Positions 1-10,192 of a DNA stretch of 41,288 nt are shown here, piece after piece. Below the pieces are notes generated by a model, which worked only from the letters and a program-made list of their open reading frames with translations, did no database searches and was not told the origin of the DNA. This stretch comes from a virus, in the IMG/VR virus record IMGVR_UViG_3300025168_000193, positions 1 through 41,288 of that record; one strand, 5' to 3'. Position 1 is the first letter of the stretch. Every line of letters begins with the position of its first letter. Both the position numbers and the translations under genes were made by a program.

Positions 1-1
1 C

Positions 2-3000
2 AAGACTTTTTCTTTAGTCCCCGAATTTATGCAAGCTGCAAATGATGTATTAAGTCAGGATTTACCAGCAGATGCAAGAAGAAGAGTAACAAAAGAGAGT
101 GTTATAGGTACAGTATTAGGAGGTAGCTTAGGCATATTATCGTATGGTACAGGGTTAGTAAAAGGGGAGGCTATTAATGCGGCTCAGAGGCTAGAAATTG
201 GAGCAGCTGGGTTTATTAGCGAGGTTTTCTTATTTACAGCAGGTGATTCATACCTAAGAGGCGAGTCTGTTACTTGGGAGAAGTTTGAACACGCAGCTTT
301 TACAGTAGGCGGATTAAAAGTAGGTGGCGGATTTAGAGGAGCCATAATGAAAGGCAAGGCTCCATTTGCAGAAGATGCGAGAGATATAGGCGAGGTTTCA
401 AAAATAGGATTGAAAAAAGTAGGTGTTGATGTAGATAAAATTTTAGAAAAAACAGAGATTACCATTGAGCTAACACCTGAAGAGTTGGAATCATTGCTTA
501 CAGCGGGTAGTTTTACTCCAGAAACAGCAGCTGAAATAGGCTATTTTACTACCGAGGCTGCTGGTGATTATCTAAAAGGTTTATCTGGACCAGAAAGGTC
601 GAAGCTAATTAAAAACAAAAAAATCCCAGTTACATTAAAAGAAAAGATAGTTGAAATTGTTACAGGAAAACGACCAGAATTCTTACAGAAGATATCAGGC
701 GTTAAGACAACAGAAAATTCAGATGGCACAGGCTCTGTTACTATCCTTAATGAAAGAGGCGAGGTATTACAAATAGAGCAGTTTTCAAGTTCATCACGAG
801 CTAAGGATGTAGGTACTCGTATATGGCAGAATATAGAAACAGCTAAGAAGTTTGCAGACCTTGCTGGGCTTCCAATAGAAAAACGTGGGGCTCTTGAAAA
901 CAAAATGAGTGCTAGGAATCTTGTTTCTTCTAAGGTTAGTGAAGCAATGATTACCCTTCCAGAGTTTAGAAGCGCAGACCAGAAAAAGCTTGTAGCACAG
1001 TTTGATGAAATATCAGAGCAGTTTGTAGAGCGAGAAGCTAAAAAGGTAGCAGAGGCAGAAGCTAAAGAGCCTACAGAGGAGGTTACAGAAAAGGTTACAG
1101 AAGAGGTAGCGCCTAAAGAGGATGTTGTAGAAAAGGTGGATGTAGAAAAACCTGCACCAACTGGTAAGGCAGCGGTGCCGAAAGACGCAGCCGATTTGCC
1201 AAGAGATATAATCGATGTGTATAGCGAGGGGGGTGTTCAGGATTTACAAAAAGAGTTTCCTGATATCGATACAGATGCGGTAGCTCCAATACTGGATAAT
1301 CTTTTTGCTGAATATGATGCTGGGGAAAAAAGCGGTGAGGGAGTTCGTTATGAAGTTTTGAAATCAATAAAAAAAGAAGCAGAAAAGATTGGTTATACGT
1401 TTGAGATTCAAATATCCGACGGAAGGAGCTCCCCGTTTTTTTACTTTAGAAAAAAAGATATTCCAATTAATCAAATTGAGTTGAGGAAAGAGAGGGATTT
1501 GAGGGAAAGTGAAAGAAAAAATGAGGAAAGAAAAAAGAAAAATATAAAAGAAGCTGAAAAGCTGACTTCTGAAAGCAGAATACTGGAGGGCGAACTTCGA
1601 AGTAAAATAATAAAAGGCGAGGGTGGCAAGTTTAAAAAAGACGATTTAAAGGTATTTGAAGATGAGGCAAAACTGAGCGATAAGGAGTTTTTTAAAAAGG
1701 TTTTTGAACGTCAGTTAAGAGCAACTGAGTTATCATTTGGTAAAACAGGAGTTACGAGGCAGCAGTTGACTAACGAAATAGCTCCCTTGGAAAATATATT
1801 ATATTCAGACAGAAAGGATATAGTTGATTTTTATGAAAAATACCCATTAGTAATGTACAGTAGGATGCGAGAGCTTCAAGCATTGTATTCAATTTTGGCT
1901 AACAGGGAAGTGGTTATGCATTACGAGAACATAGATATTGATAATCCTAAAGAGTATCAGCGTTTGTCGCCTATGTATGATAGATTAGAGAAAGCTCGAA
2001 TGGTGTGGGATAAGAGAAAAGTGGATGCTGCAACAAGGGAGGATTACGAAAGAGCCGAAATATATAGGAAGCTATCGGATACCATAAAAAAGGGAATCGA
2101 TAAGGCTTTTAATGCAGTTCTGTTTAAAAAGGATTTGAATAAAATCCTAAAAAAGCTCGATATAGAGCCAATAAAAGGGCAGGTAGTTGGAGATAAAGAT
2201 GTGTTATACCAGAAGCAAGATACAGAATTAGATAAGTATTGGGGAGGTTTATTAAGAGGACAACCTGAATCGCAAAGAAGAGTTACTGTAAGAAACTATA
2301 GTTCTGCTGGCGCAGAAGCAGCGAGGTTGAGAGCTATAGATATGCTGGGCGAAAAAAATGTAGGCGAAATACAGCAGACACGGGATATGCGAGGGCAGTC
2401 TGAGTTTATATTTTCAGCTACAAAACCAGAGGTAGCACCTACACCAGAGGCAGAGCCTACGTTGAAAGGTATGGTTCCTTACGAGAACATACGTTCAAAG
2501 AAAGATTTAGCAGTTGCACTGGAGGATATCTTCAACATTTCTAAAGAAAAAGCACAAGCCGATGCTGAAATATTCGATTCCGTAGCAGAAACGTGGGCAT
2601 CGAAAAGACCAGGAAAAACAAAAGAAGATTGGTATAAAGAGAAGATAGCACAAATACGACAAGGCTTAATAGGGGGCGAGGAGATATTATATCAGGAAGT
2701 AGGACCAGGCTTAGATATTTACGAAACTGCAACAAAAGCATTAGCTAAGATAAAACAAAACAAAGCTACATCTCAGCAGTGGAAGAGTATGCTTTTAAAG
2801 AATGGTGCAAAAAAATCTGAAATGGATTTCATTGGGCTAACTGACTTCCTACTTGACAATCCTAAGCTTACTAAAGAGCAAATATCCGAGTTCTTGAGCG
2901 AGAACAAGCTAGAGGTTATAGAGGTATTGAAAAGCGGCACGCCAAATAAAGATAAAAGAGAACTAGATAAAACTGTAGGCGAGATAGAGGAGCTGACTGC

Positions 3001-6000
3001 TACAGAGATACCAAACCTCTTAGAAGAACTGGATGCAGAGTATCCATACACCCCCTTTAGTGACGTAGCTTCGACTATAGCAGACTCCTTCGATAAGACT
3101 CAGGTGCTTACGAGCGACCCTCTTCCTGGAGAAAAAGCTTTTAAAATTGATTTTGTTAAAAGAGCTATAACCGCTGAAGACAAAGCACTTAGAGTACGCG
3201 AGATGGAAAAGCTTTCAAAAAACCTGGGGTATGAAAACATAGATGATTTCATTAAAGATTCTATGATATCTTATTTGGAAAATAAAAAAGCAAGGTCAGA
3301 GGAGGCTTTCGACACTGCGAATCGGCTTGGATATTTACAAGAAGTAAAAAATGAAGGAGCAAAAGAAATAGCATTAGTAGACTATATAAGAAGCCTTCTT
3401 CCTAAAGATTATAAAATAAAACTTGAACGTAGACCTGTAGTTCACGATGGCGGTGCTAAACTTATTAGCAATATTAAAAGTAGTCTAAGGACAACATACA
3501 ACGAAGAAAAGGTTACAAGCGCAGACCAGCTATTAGGAAAAGGAAAAGTTTTTTCGCCTGAGTTTAGGGAGGATGTTTTAAGAGAGCTCGATAAAGCTTT
3601 AAGGAGGAGTTCTTTAGCAACACAGCAAAACTGGGAGATAAATACATTTATAAATGATAACAAGCCCCCAACCAAAGATATGTTTAAAGTCCCAGAAGCG
3701 GATGATATGGAAGCGATGGGTGCAAAATTAAATTTAGCAGGGAAGGAACTTGCACCATATGAAAAATATATAGATTGGTCTGAAAAAGGAGAAGACGGAA
3801 AACCAGGGGTATTCAAGTATCTATCAAGTGTAGGAACGAAGGATAAAATCGGTATGGAACGAGAGATGGGTCTTAGCAGCACTTCGGAATTAGTTATTGA
3901 TGCCTTTGAGAAACTAAAAAAAGCACAAGAAACAAAAAGGGAGTTGCGAAAAAAAATAGGGGAAGATAATCTAGGCGAAGATGCTAGGTTTGGAGCCTAT
4001 TCATTAGCAGGTGGCAAGAAATATCGAGAAATGCTTTTCTTGACACCACGCCCAAAACAAAAAAGTGTACCTAACGTGCATTGGACTGAAGATAACGTTA
4101 TGGCACATATGCGTTGGGATGAAAGGTCGGATATAGAAAGAAACAGGGTAATGCACATTGGTGAGATTCAAAGCGATTGGATGAATCGGGGAAAGGCTGG
4201 AGGCTTTAAGCTAACGACAGAAGAAAATAGGGAAAGGACTTTAATAATTCGTGAAAGTGAAAAAGAAATAGAGCGGATAATATACAACGAGGCTTTATAT
4301 GCGAAAGGCAAGAAACTCGAAGAAGTGCAAAAAAGACTAAGCGACTTGAGGGAATTGGTATCTAATTTGCGTGAATCGACAATGAGTGACGGGGATACAC
4401 CACGTTTGGCTTTTCATAAGGACTGGTATGTGGTTGTATTGCAACGAGCAATAAAATATGCTGCAGATAATGGCTTCGATAGGGTAACGTGGGATGAAGG
4501 AATAACGGAAGCTATACGTAGTGGTGGAGGCAGAGACGATAACCCTATTTTAACAAGAGTTAAGGTAATGCTTGGAGATGATGGAAACTTATCGGTATCT
4601 TATAAAAAGGCAGATAGAGAAACTGGGGTTACTGAGCCAGATGATATGGAGCTACTTGGATTTGATAAAGAAACACAATCAGCAGAGCCAAGGACAAGTA
4701 TGGTTTTTAAAGATACCCCAGAGCTCGAAAAAACTTTTGGAAAGAAAGCAGTTAAGCAGATAATCAATGAGCTCCGTTCCCAAGCAGCAAAAAGAGGGGA
4801 ATGGATAACAGTAGAGCTAGATGAGCCTACAATGATAGGATGGGAGACAAGACGAAACTTCTATGATGTTATTCTACCAAGTGCTGCAAAAAAGATAGGC
4901 AAAAAGTTTAATTCCAGAACAGGTAAAACTGAAGTGCTTACAGGTACAAAAAGGGGTAGGGAAAGTATGGGTAGGGGTTTCTGGTTTAAGCATAAAGAAG
5001 GCACAGCACCTGCACACTATATAGATATAACACCTCAAGTAAAAGAGTACTATAGCTCAAGCAAGCTGTTAAGGCAAGACAAAAAAGCTGCAATAACTTT
5101 CGATAAAGAAGGAAAGGCTATTATATCTGCGCTTACAAATCCTAATTTTGTTTCCCCATTACACGAGCTGGTTCATATGTTTGATTCGGATTTAAATATA
5201 AGGGATGCACAAAATGTATTAGATTGGGCAAAAGAAAAAACGTGGAATATTAATACAAGAGAGAGGTTTGCCAGGGCTTTTGAATTGTATTTAGAAGAAG
5301 GGAAAGCTCCGAATGCAAAATTGAAAAGTGTATTTGAGAAGTTTAAAACTTGGCTTAAGGATGTATATAAAGGTGTAATTCGCTACCTTGGTAAAGATGT
5401 TAAGCTTACTGATACAATAAGAGATATATTCGATAGGGTATTAACGCCAGAAGAAAAAGGAAGGATATCTGAAAAGATAGAAGATGTAGTAGAGGGCTTC
5501 GGTGGATTGAAAAGATTCGCCCAAAAAGGAGAAAAAGGACCACTATTCCAAGATGGAGGAAAGAAGCTTACTGCCTTTCAGTTAAAAAAAGCAATGATAA
5601 AAACTGTTGCTGAAAGAGCAGAGCGGGTAGCAAAAGAATCTGGGATTCGAGATAAGAAAGACCTTATTGAAGCCCTGAAGAAAGAATATCCAGGCAACTC
5701 TAATGTTAATAAAGGAATGAGAATCTTTATTGATACCAACCAGGATGTTATAATTAAAAAAATGGGGAAGGTTAGTGTCGATATACCTGAAAAAAAGGTA
5801 ACAGAAGAAGAGGCAAGAACCATTAATTTTCTTAGAACATTAGATGCTTTCGAGTATGGGGTTCCAATAGAAGATATAAAAGCAGGGAAGCTAGAAGTTA
5901 ATCTTCCATCTTTTAAAGCGGCTCGTACCTTTAAGGCGAAAAAAGCAAAAGCAAAATCAGAAAAATTGCAATCAGAGTTTGATAAGCTACAAAAAGAAGC

Positions 6001-9000
6001 GGGATTACCAATAAAAGAAATAGATGCAATAAAAAATAAAAAAGCCAAAGACAGGACAGCTGCTGAAAAGAAAAAGCTTAATCAGTATAGTAACTTTGTA
6101 GATAGAAAAAGACCAAAAGAGATTAGGAGAGAGATACGGGAACAGCAGAATATAATAATAAATGAGAATTCGAGCAGCGTAAAGCAATCCTTAAAAGACA
6201 CATTTAATAACAAGGTTAGCAAAGCAATAGAGACTATGGAATCCCAGATAGCAAAAGGGGAAGATGTTAATCTTGATATGTTAAGTGCTAATAGAATAGC
6301 AAAAGCCGTAATGGCAGTTGTGGGGGATATAAATTATGCAATAGATTCGGCTGCAAGTTTCTTAAAAGGGTTAGATAAAAATAGGAATGACAAAAAAGTT
6401 ACGCCTGCCAAGCTAAAAGATATCGTACTAGAAGAGCTTGGTTTTGATAAAGAAAAAGATAGGTTAAGGCAAGCATTAGGTATAGAAGATAAAAACCGTT
6501 CAGAGATAGGCGAGTTGTTTGATATGCTCGATAATGAGTTAGGCAATGTTCCAAAAGGCACAGACCTTGGCAATATAAAAACAAGAATTATAGAGTTTGC
6601 TAGTAAAAAATCTGTTGAATTCAAAGCTACGAACCTAAGAAAAAAAGAACTTGCAAGCTTAATATCTAAGTTGAAAAAAGCAAAAACCCCAGATTCACTT
6701 AGAGAATCTATGGAGGACTTAAAAGAGCTTATGAAGAAGATAGCTGCAAGGAACATATACCAAAACCTTGATAAGCTACACGCAAAAGCTAAGAAAAATT
6801 ATAAGAAAAATAAGTTTCTTGATTCATCTGGCTTTCAGAATGACGTGAGAGAGTTCTTGTTATTAAAGGCATCAGATATACCTACAGAAATGCTGTTTAA
6901 TTATATGGATGTGTTATCAGAGCTAAGCGTATCTGATAGGCTTCCTGTAACTACAGCATCAAAAGTTCAAAATTTTAACCTGGCTACCGCAGCAGTCAGA
7001 GAGAAAAAACTACAGGAAATGGCTCTCGATGCCTTAGAGGCGGCAGAAGCAAAAGAAGGTAAAGAAAGTGAAACTCAAGAAAAGTTAAAGGCTGTTCTAA
7101 AGGAGGAGGCAGATATTAAAATAACAAACCTAGATGTTGATAAGTCGATGTTAAGCAAGATGGGTAGGGATATTTATGATGATATAAAAAGCATAACCTT
7201 TGATGAAATGAAAGAGCTTAGTACGGGACAGCTTAAGGTTTTAAATAATGGATTAACTCTTTTGGGTCAAGGTCGTTTAGCGCCAAAGCTTGTAACAGAT
7301 GTATTAGATAAGGTTATTATTCCTAATAGAATTGCCAAGGATGCAAAAAAGGGAATGGCTGGTTACATAAAAGATGAAGCAGGGATAAGCAAGACTTTTG
7401 CTAGCGATATTTTTGATTACTTCAATGGTTTAGCCGAGCCTACTATTGAGAACAAAGAGAAGCTAGCTAGTACTCTAAGTAGATTATCCCCAGATTTATT
7501 AGATAAGTATTTTAGAAATGCTAATGGAGCTCTTTTTTCAAGTATCTATAAGCCACTCGAAGCAGCACATAATGAAGTTCAGCAATTCACGGATAAAGAG
7601 GGTAGTGAAATAAGGATAGCATATAGAGATTTAGCCAGCCCATTAATAAGAAAAATGGGTAAAATATCCCCAAGAGTTTTTGGTGGGCTAAAAAGTAGAA
7701 CTCGCTCCAATATAAAAATCGATATGCTGATGAAGCAAATTGAGTTTGAAGCAGAGGGTGGCGAAGGGAATGTTTTTAGAAAAATATTTGGAGAAGAAGG
7801 CGGAGATACAGGACTTGCTATAAGTAAGTATCGTGGCTCAGAGGCAGAAGCTTTACTTTTAAAAGATGTCTATGAAAAACTACCAAGAAAAAATGGGGAT
7901 GTAGATTGGAAAACTGTTGAAAGCAGCTTAAGTAAGGGAGAGAAAAAGCTTATAGGTATACTAAGAAACATTTTCGATAACGAGTTGCTTGAAAAAGCAA
8001 TAGATGCCAATCTATATGGAAGGGGAGAGCCCTTAAAGAGGATTTCTATGTATAGCCCTAGAAGAAGAATGGAGACAGGGGATGCTGGAAAACAGGCAAC
8101 AGGAGAAGAGCAGTTAAAAGAAATACTAGGAGAAGCATCGTATGAGACGCCAGTAAAAAGCACTAAGGCTTCAGCAACTTATGAAAGAAAAAAAGGGGAA
8201 GAGACACCTTCAAGATGGCTGGATATAGATGCGATATCTAATGCTCACAGGGCTATATTCCAAATAAATAGAGATTATTTCTTGGGAAGAGTTATAAAGC
8301 AAACATTCAATGCACTTGATATATTAGAAAAAGGAAGCGGTAAAGATACCGCAGAGCAAAGAATCTATTCGCAATTAAAAGAATCCCTAAGGGCTACCTT
8401 GAAAGGGGAGTTTTCTGTAAGTGGTACTTTAGGAGAAAGAAGGCTTTCACAACTAATTAAAACAAGGGCAAGACACATAGCCCTTGCACGCCCTTTAAGA
8501 CCTATCATAGAGGCGGGAACTAACCTTACAAGAATTGTAACGCACCCAGAGATATCTAATATGGAAGCCCTAAAAGCACTTGGGGAATTGACAGATAAAA
8601 ATAAAAGAACAGAGTTTAACGCTATTTTGGCTGAAATAAAAAGCCCTGTACTTAGAAGGATAGGAACTTATACTGGCGAAACAGATGCGTCGAAAATAGA
8701 AAGCGGGCTACAGTACATTAAGGAGCAAGGAGTTAAGCCAACTACGAGAAAAGTTCTGCCAGTTTTAGAAGGTAGCGGAACAAAAACAAGATTAGCAAAA
8801 GGAGCAGGTCAAGAAATAAAGGAAAGAGTTTTAGATTTTATGCAGTTGTCTACTATGAATCAATTAGGGGAGGCTGTTAATTCTACTATAATTAGAGCAG
8901 GGGATGCTCATACTGTAAGAATGGCTTGGCTAGGTGCTTTAAAAACAGAGTATAAAAAACAAACAGGCAAAGATGTAACTATAGATACATTTAAAAATGA

Positions 9001-9997
9001 AATGAAAAACAACCCTACTGCTATGAAGCAAGCAGTTGATGTAGCAGAAAGAGTAGCCGCAGAGACACATATAGGCTCATCCCCTTTATCTCAGCCTACA
9101 ATTATGAAGCGTGGCACTGAAGTAGGGAAAGGCAAATGGGGAAAAAGCGATACCTTTAAGGAGTTAAATTATTTTTTAGGCTCGTTTGGACTTCACGAAA
9201 GTATGAGGTTTTCTGTATTGCTACGTGACTTTGTAAAGGGAGGCAGTAAATCTTCTAGGGCAGAGTCGGCTTGGCAAATGGGCGGTATGATTGGAGGAAA
9301 TATGTTTTATCTGTTTGGTACTCAGATTTTATTAAATGCTGCACTCGTAGGTGTGCTGAAGTTTTTTGGAAAGGAAGAAAGCGAATGGTCGAAAGATTAT
9401 TCTAAAAGGCTATCTAAGCAAATAGAAAGTGGCGAGTATTGGGTAAAAAACTTTTCTATGGCAACTCTTCAGCTTTTAATAGGTAAGTATGGTACGGTAT
9501 ACAGATACCCTCTTGCTATAATAGCAGAACATATGAACAAGCTTAGGTACGAGAAAGGTTTAACTTTCGATAAAAACAAAGAGTATGATGAATTCTTAAA
9601 TGCTATTGCATACAAAGCTAATGCAGAAGATTTGTCCGATATCGATATGATGCGTTTTGCAGGTGCAATTAATGTTGTAGCTGATGGGTTGGAGTATAAA
9701 AGAATAACAGAGATAATATCTAAAGTTAGTAAGGGAGAAAAGTTAAGAGCCGATGACCAAGAAAGATATTTAAGATTAGTTGTCTTAAGGGCAGTTATGA
9801 ATGCTACATTAAGCGCACCTATAAGCGGAGAGCTTAATAGGGCTTTTAAGAAAGGGATATCAAAAGCGAAAGGAAGTTATACAACTGGAAGCTCAAAAAG
9901 CATAATGAATTCATTTGGCTTTGGTAGTTCAAGCAAAGAGCGAGGCACAAATAGGGGCGGACAAGATAGAAGCGTAAAAAGAGGGACAGGAAGATAA
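2..9997 (+). CDS. Giant phage polyvalent protein with zincin domain (5' partial)
   Basis: The frame is open to the left edge, so the true start may lie outside; the first ATG is at base 29 and residue numbers count from it (3322 aa). Visible in order: a glycine-rich hydrophobic N-terminus (about 25-105); an acidic Glu/Lys/Val linker (about 335-393); a module with QQWKSMLLKNGAKKSE and GLTDFL (about 890-990); a domain with HWTEDNVMAHMRW, EIQSDW and NGFDRVTWDEG (about 1350-1491); a zinc-metallopeptidase site H1712-ELV-H1716 with probable third ligand E1752 in ERFARAFELYLEEG; long Lys/Glu-rich helical stretches; and a hydrophobic segment near 3081-3114. The QSDW/GFDRV and zincin modules are recurrent in large polyvalent proteins of phages, which are thought to be delivered into the host with the genome. 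Packaging and injection here are inference. The gene fills almost a quarter of the window and is followed by virion-type genes. Confidence 0.85.
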   Translation, partial: KTFSLVPEFMQAANDVLSQDLPADARRRVTKESVIGTVLGGSLGILSYGTGLVKGEAINAAQRLEIGAAGFISEVFLFTAGDSYLRGESVTWEKFEHAAFTVGGLKVGGGFRGAIMKGKAPFAEDARDIGEVSKIGLKKVGVDVDKILEKTEITIELTPEELESLLTAGSFTPETAAEIGYFTTEAAGDYLKGLSGPERSKLIKNKKIPVTLKEKIVEIVTGKRPEFLQKISGVKTTENSDGTGSVTILNERGEVLQIEQFSSSSRAKDVGTRIWQNIETAKKFADLAGLPIEKRGALENKMSARNLVSSKVSEAMITLPEFRSADQKKLVAQFDEISEQFVEREAKKVAEAEAKEPTEEVTEKVTEEVAPKEDVVEKVDVEKPAPTGKAAVPKDAADLPRDIIDVYSEGGVQDLQKEFPDIDTDAVAPILDNLFAEYDAGEKSGEGVRYEVLKSIKKEAEKIGYTFEIQISDGRSSPFFYFRKKDIPINQIELRKERDLRESERKNEERKKKNIKEAEKLTSESRILEGELRSKIIKGEGGKFKKDDLKVFEDEAKLSDKEFFKKVFERQLRATELSFGKTGVTRQQLTNEIAPLENILYSDRKDIVDFYEKYPLVMYSRMRELQALYSILANREVVMHYENIDIDNPKEYQRLSPMYDRLEKARMVWDKRKVDAATREDYERAEIYRKLSDTIKKGIDKAFNAVLFKKDLNKILKKLDIEPIKGQVVGDKDVLYQKQDTELDKYWGGLLRGQPESQRRVTVRNYSSAGAEAARLRAIDMLGEKNVGEIQQTRDMRGQSEFIFSATKPEVAPTPEAEPTLKGMVPYENIRSKKDLAVALEDIFNISKEKAQADAEIFDSVAETWASKRPGKTKEDWYKEKIAQIRQGLIGGEEILYQEVGPGLDIYETATKALAKIKQNKATSQQWKSMLLKNGAKKSEMDFIGLTDFLLDNPKLTKEQISEFLSENKLEVIEVLKSGTPNKDKRELDKTVGEIEELTATEIPNLLEELDAEYPYTPFSDVASTIADSFDKTQVLTSDPLPGEKAFKIDFVKRAITAEDKALRVREMEKLSKNLGYENIDDFIKDSMISYLENKKARSEEAFDTANRLGYLQEVKNEGAKEIALVDYIRSLLPKDYKIKLERRPVVHDGGAKLISNIKSSLRTTYNEEKVTSADQLLGKGKVFSPEFREDVLRELDKALRRSSLATQQNWEINTFINDNKPPTKDMFKVPEADDMEAMGAKLNLAGKELAPYEKYIDWSEKGEDGKPGVFKYLSSVGTKDKIGMEREMGLSSTSELVIDAFEKLKKAQETKRELRKKIGEDNLGEDARFGAYSLAGGKKYREMLFLTPRPKQKSVPNVHWTEDNVMAHMRWDERSDIERNRVMHIGEIQSDWMNRGKAGGFKLTTEENRERTLIIRESEKEIERIIYNEALYAKGKKLEEVQKRLSDLRELVSNLRESTMSDGDTPRLAFHKDWYVVVLQRAIKYAADNGFDRVTWDEGITEAIRSGGGRDDNPILTRVKVMLGDDGNLSVSYKKADRETGVTEPDDMELLGFDKETQSAEPRTSMVFKDTPELEKTFGKKAVKQIINELRSQAAKRGEWITVELDEPTMIGWETRRNFYDVILPSAAKKIGKKFNSRTGKTEVLTGTKRGRESMGRGFWFKHKEGTAPAHYIDITPQVKEYYSSSKLLRQDKKAAITFDKEGKAIISALTNPNFVSPLHELVHMFDSDLNIRDAQNVLDWAKEKTWNINTRERFARAFELYLEEGKAPNAKLKSVFEKFKTWLKDVYKGVIRYLGKDVKLTDTIRDIFDRVLTPEEKGRISEKIEDVVEGFGGLKRFAQKGEKGPLFQDGGKKLTAFQLKKAMIKTVAERAERVAKESGIRDKKDLIEALKKEYPGNSNVNKGMRIFIDTNQDVIIKKMGKVSVDIPEKKVTEEEARTINFLRTLDAFEYGVPIEDIKAGKLEVNLPSFKAARTFKAKKAKAKSEKLQSEFDKLQKEAGLPIKEIDAIKNKKAKDRTAAEKKKLNQYSNFVDRKRPKEIRREIREQQNIIINENSSSVKQSLKDTFNNKVSKAIETMESQIAKGEDVNLDMLSANRIAKAVMAVVGDINYAIDSAASFLKGLDKNRNDKKVTPAKLKDIVLEELGFDKEKDRLRQALGIEDKNRSEIGELFDMLDNELGNVPKGTDLGNIKTRIIEFASKKSVEFKATNLRKKELASLISKLKKAKTPDSLRESMEDLKELMKKIAARNIYQNLDKLHAKAKKNYKKNKFLDSSGFQNDVREFLLLKASDIPTEMLFNYMDVLSELSVSDRLPVTTASKVQNFNLATAAVREKKLQEMALDALEAAEAKEGKESETQEKLKAVLKEEADIKITNLDVDKSMLSKMGRDIYDDIKSITFDEMKELSTGQLKVLNNGLTLLGQGRLAPKLVTDVLDKVIIPNRIAKDAKKGMAGYIKDEAGISKTFASDIFDYFNGLAEPTIENKEKLASTLSRLSPDLLDKYFRNANGALFSSIYKPLEAAHNEVQQFTDKEGSEIRIAYRDLASPLIRKMGKISPRVFGGLKSRTRSNIKIDMLMKQIEFEAEGGEGNVFRKIFGEEGGDTGLAISKYRGSEAEALLLKDVYEKLPRKNGDVDWKTVESSLSKGEKKLIGILRNIFDNELLEKAIDANLYGRGEPLKRISMYSPRRRMETGDAGKQATGEEQLKEILGEASYETPVKSTKASATYERKKGEETPSRWLDIDAISNAHRAIFQINRDYFLGRVIKQTFNALDILEKGSGKDTAEQRIYSQLKESLRATLKGEFSVSGTLGERRLSQLIKTRARHIALARPLRPIIEAGTNLTRIVTHPEISNMEALKALGELTDKNKRTEFNAILAEIKSPVLRRIGTYTGETDASKIESGLQYIKEQGVKPTTRKVLPVLEGSGTKTRLAKGAGQEIKERVLDFMQLSTMNQLGEAVNSTIIRAGDAHTVRMAWLGALKTEYKKQTGKDVTIDTFKNEMKNNPTAMKQAVDVAERVAAETHIGSSPLSQPTIMKRGTEVGKGKWGKSDTFKELNYFLGSFGLHESMRFSVLLRDFVKGGSKSSRAESAWQMGGMIGGNMFYLFGTQILLNAALVGVLKFFGKEESEWSKDYSKRLSKQIESGEYWVKNFSMATLQLLIGKYGTVYRYPLAIIAEHMNKLRYEKGLTFDKNKEYDEFLNAIAYKANAEDLSDIDMMRFAGAINVVADGLEYKRITEIISKVSKGEKLRADDQERYLRLVVLRAVMNATLSAPISGELNRAFKKGISKAKGSYTTGSSKSIMNSFGFGSSSKERGTNRGGQDRSVKRGTGR

Positions 9998-10027
9998 TCT
10001 TATCGATGATAAGAGTAAAAAAAACAT

Positions 10028-10035
10028 TATATTTG
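10028..10035 (+). promoter_or_regulatory. Bacteroidota-type -7 promoter element (TATATTTG)
   Basis: The octamer matches TAnnTTTG, the -7 element recognised by the Bacteroidota primary sigma factor. It lies in the short gap after the giant gene and 16 bases before the next ATG, so it probably drives the four following genes. No clear -33 TTG is visible at the expected distance. Confidence 0.6.
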
Positions 10036-10051
10036 TTTAAATATTATTATA

Positions 10052-10192
10052 ATGCCTTTATTGCGAGGAAGTTCAGACAAGGTTGTAAGTAGCAACATTA
10101 GCGAGTTAAAAAATAGCGGCTACCCCCATAAGCAAAGCATTGCTATTGCCCTAGACAAAGCAAAAGAAAAACGAAAAAAAAATAAAAAATAA
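10052..10192 (+). CDS. Small conserved basic phage protein (46 aa)
   Basis: The protein reads MPLLRGSSDKVVSSNISELK and continues with GYPHKQSIAIALDKA and a Lys-rich tail. This pattern (MPLxxGSS, SxNIxE, GxPxKQAxAxAL) is a widespread short family found in many phages, often near structural genes. Its function is unknown. The stop codon overlaps the next start (TAATG), suggesting translational coupling. The start is chosen because it is the only ATG in frame and lies just downstream of a TATATTTG promoter element. Confidence 0.75.
   Translation: MPLLRGSSDKVVSSNISELKNSGYPHKQSIAIALDKAKEKRKKNKK

Noticed and set aside
5578-6048. A 156-codon open frame on the - strand opposite the giant gene
   Set aside because: It lies wholly inside a strong + strand gene, has Ser/Phe/Ile-rich composition expected from reverse-complemented Lys/Glu codons, and lacks a promoter.
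9999-10013. CTTATC/GATAAG hairpin after the giant gene as a terminator
   Set aside because: The stem is short and AT-rich and is followed by A rather than T residues on the + strand.
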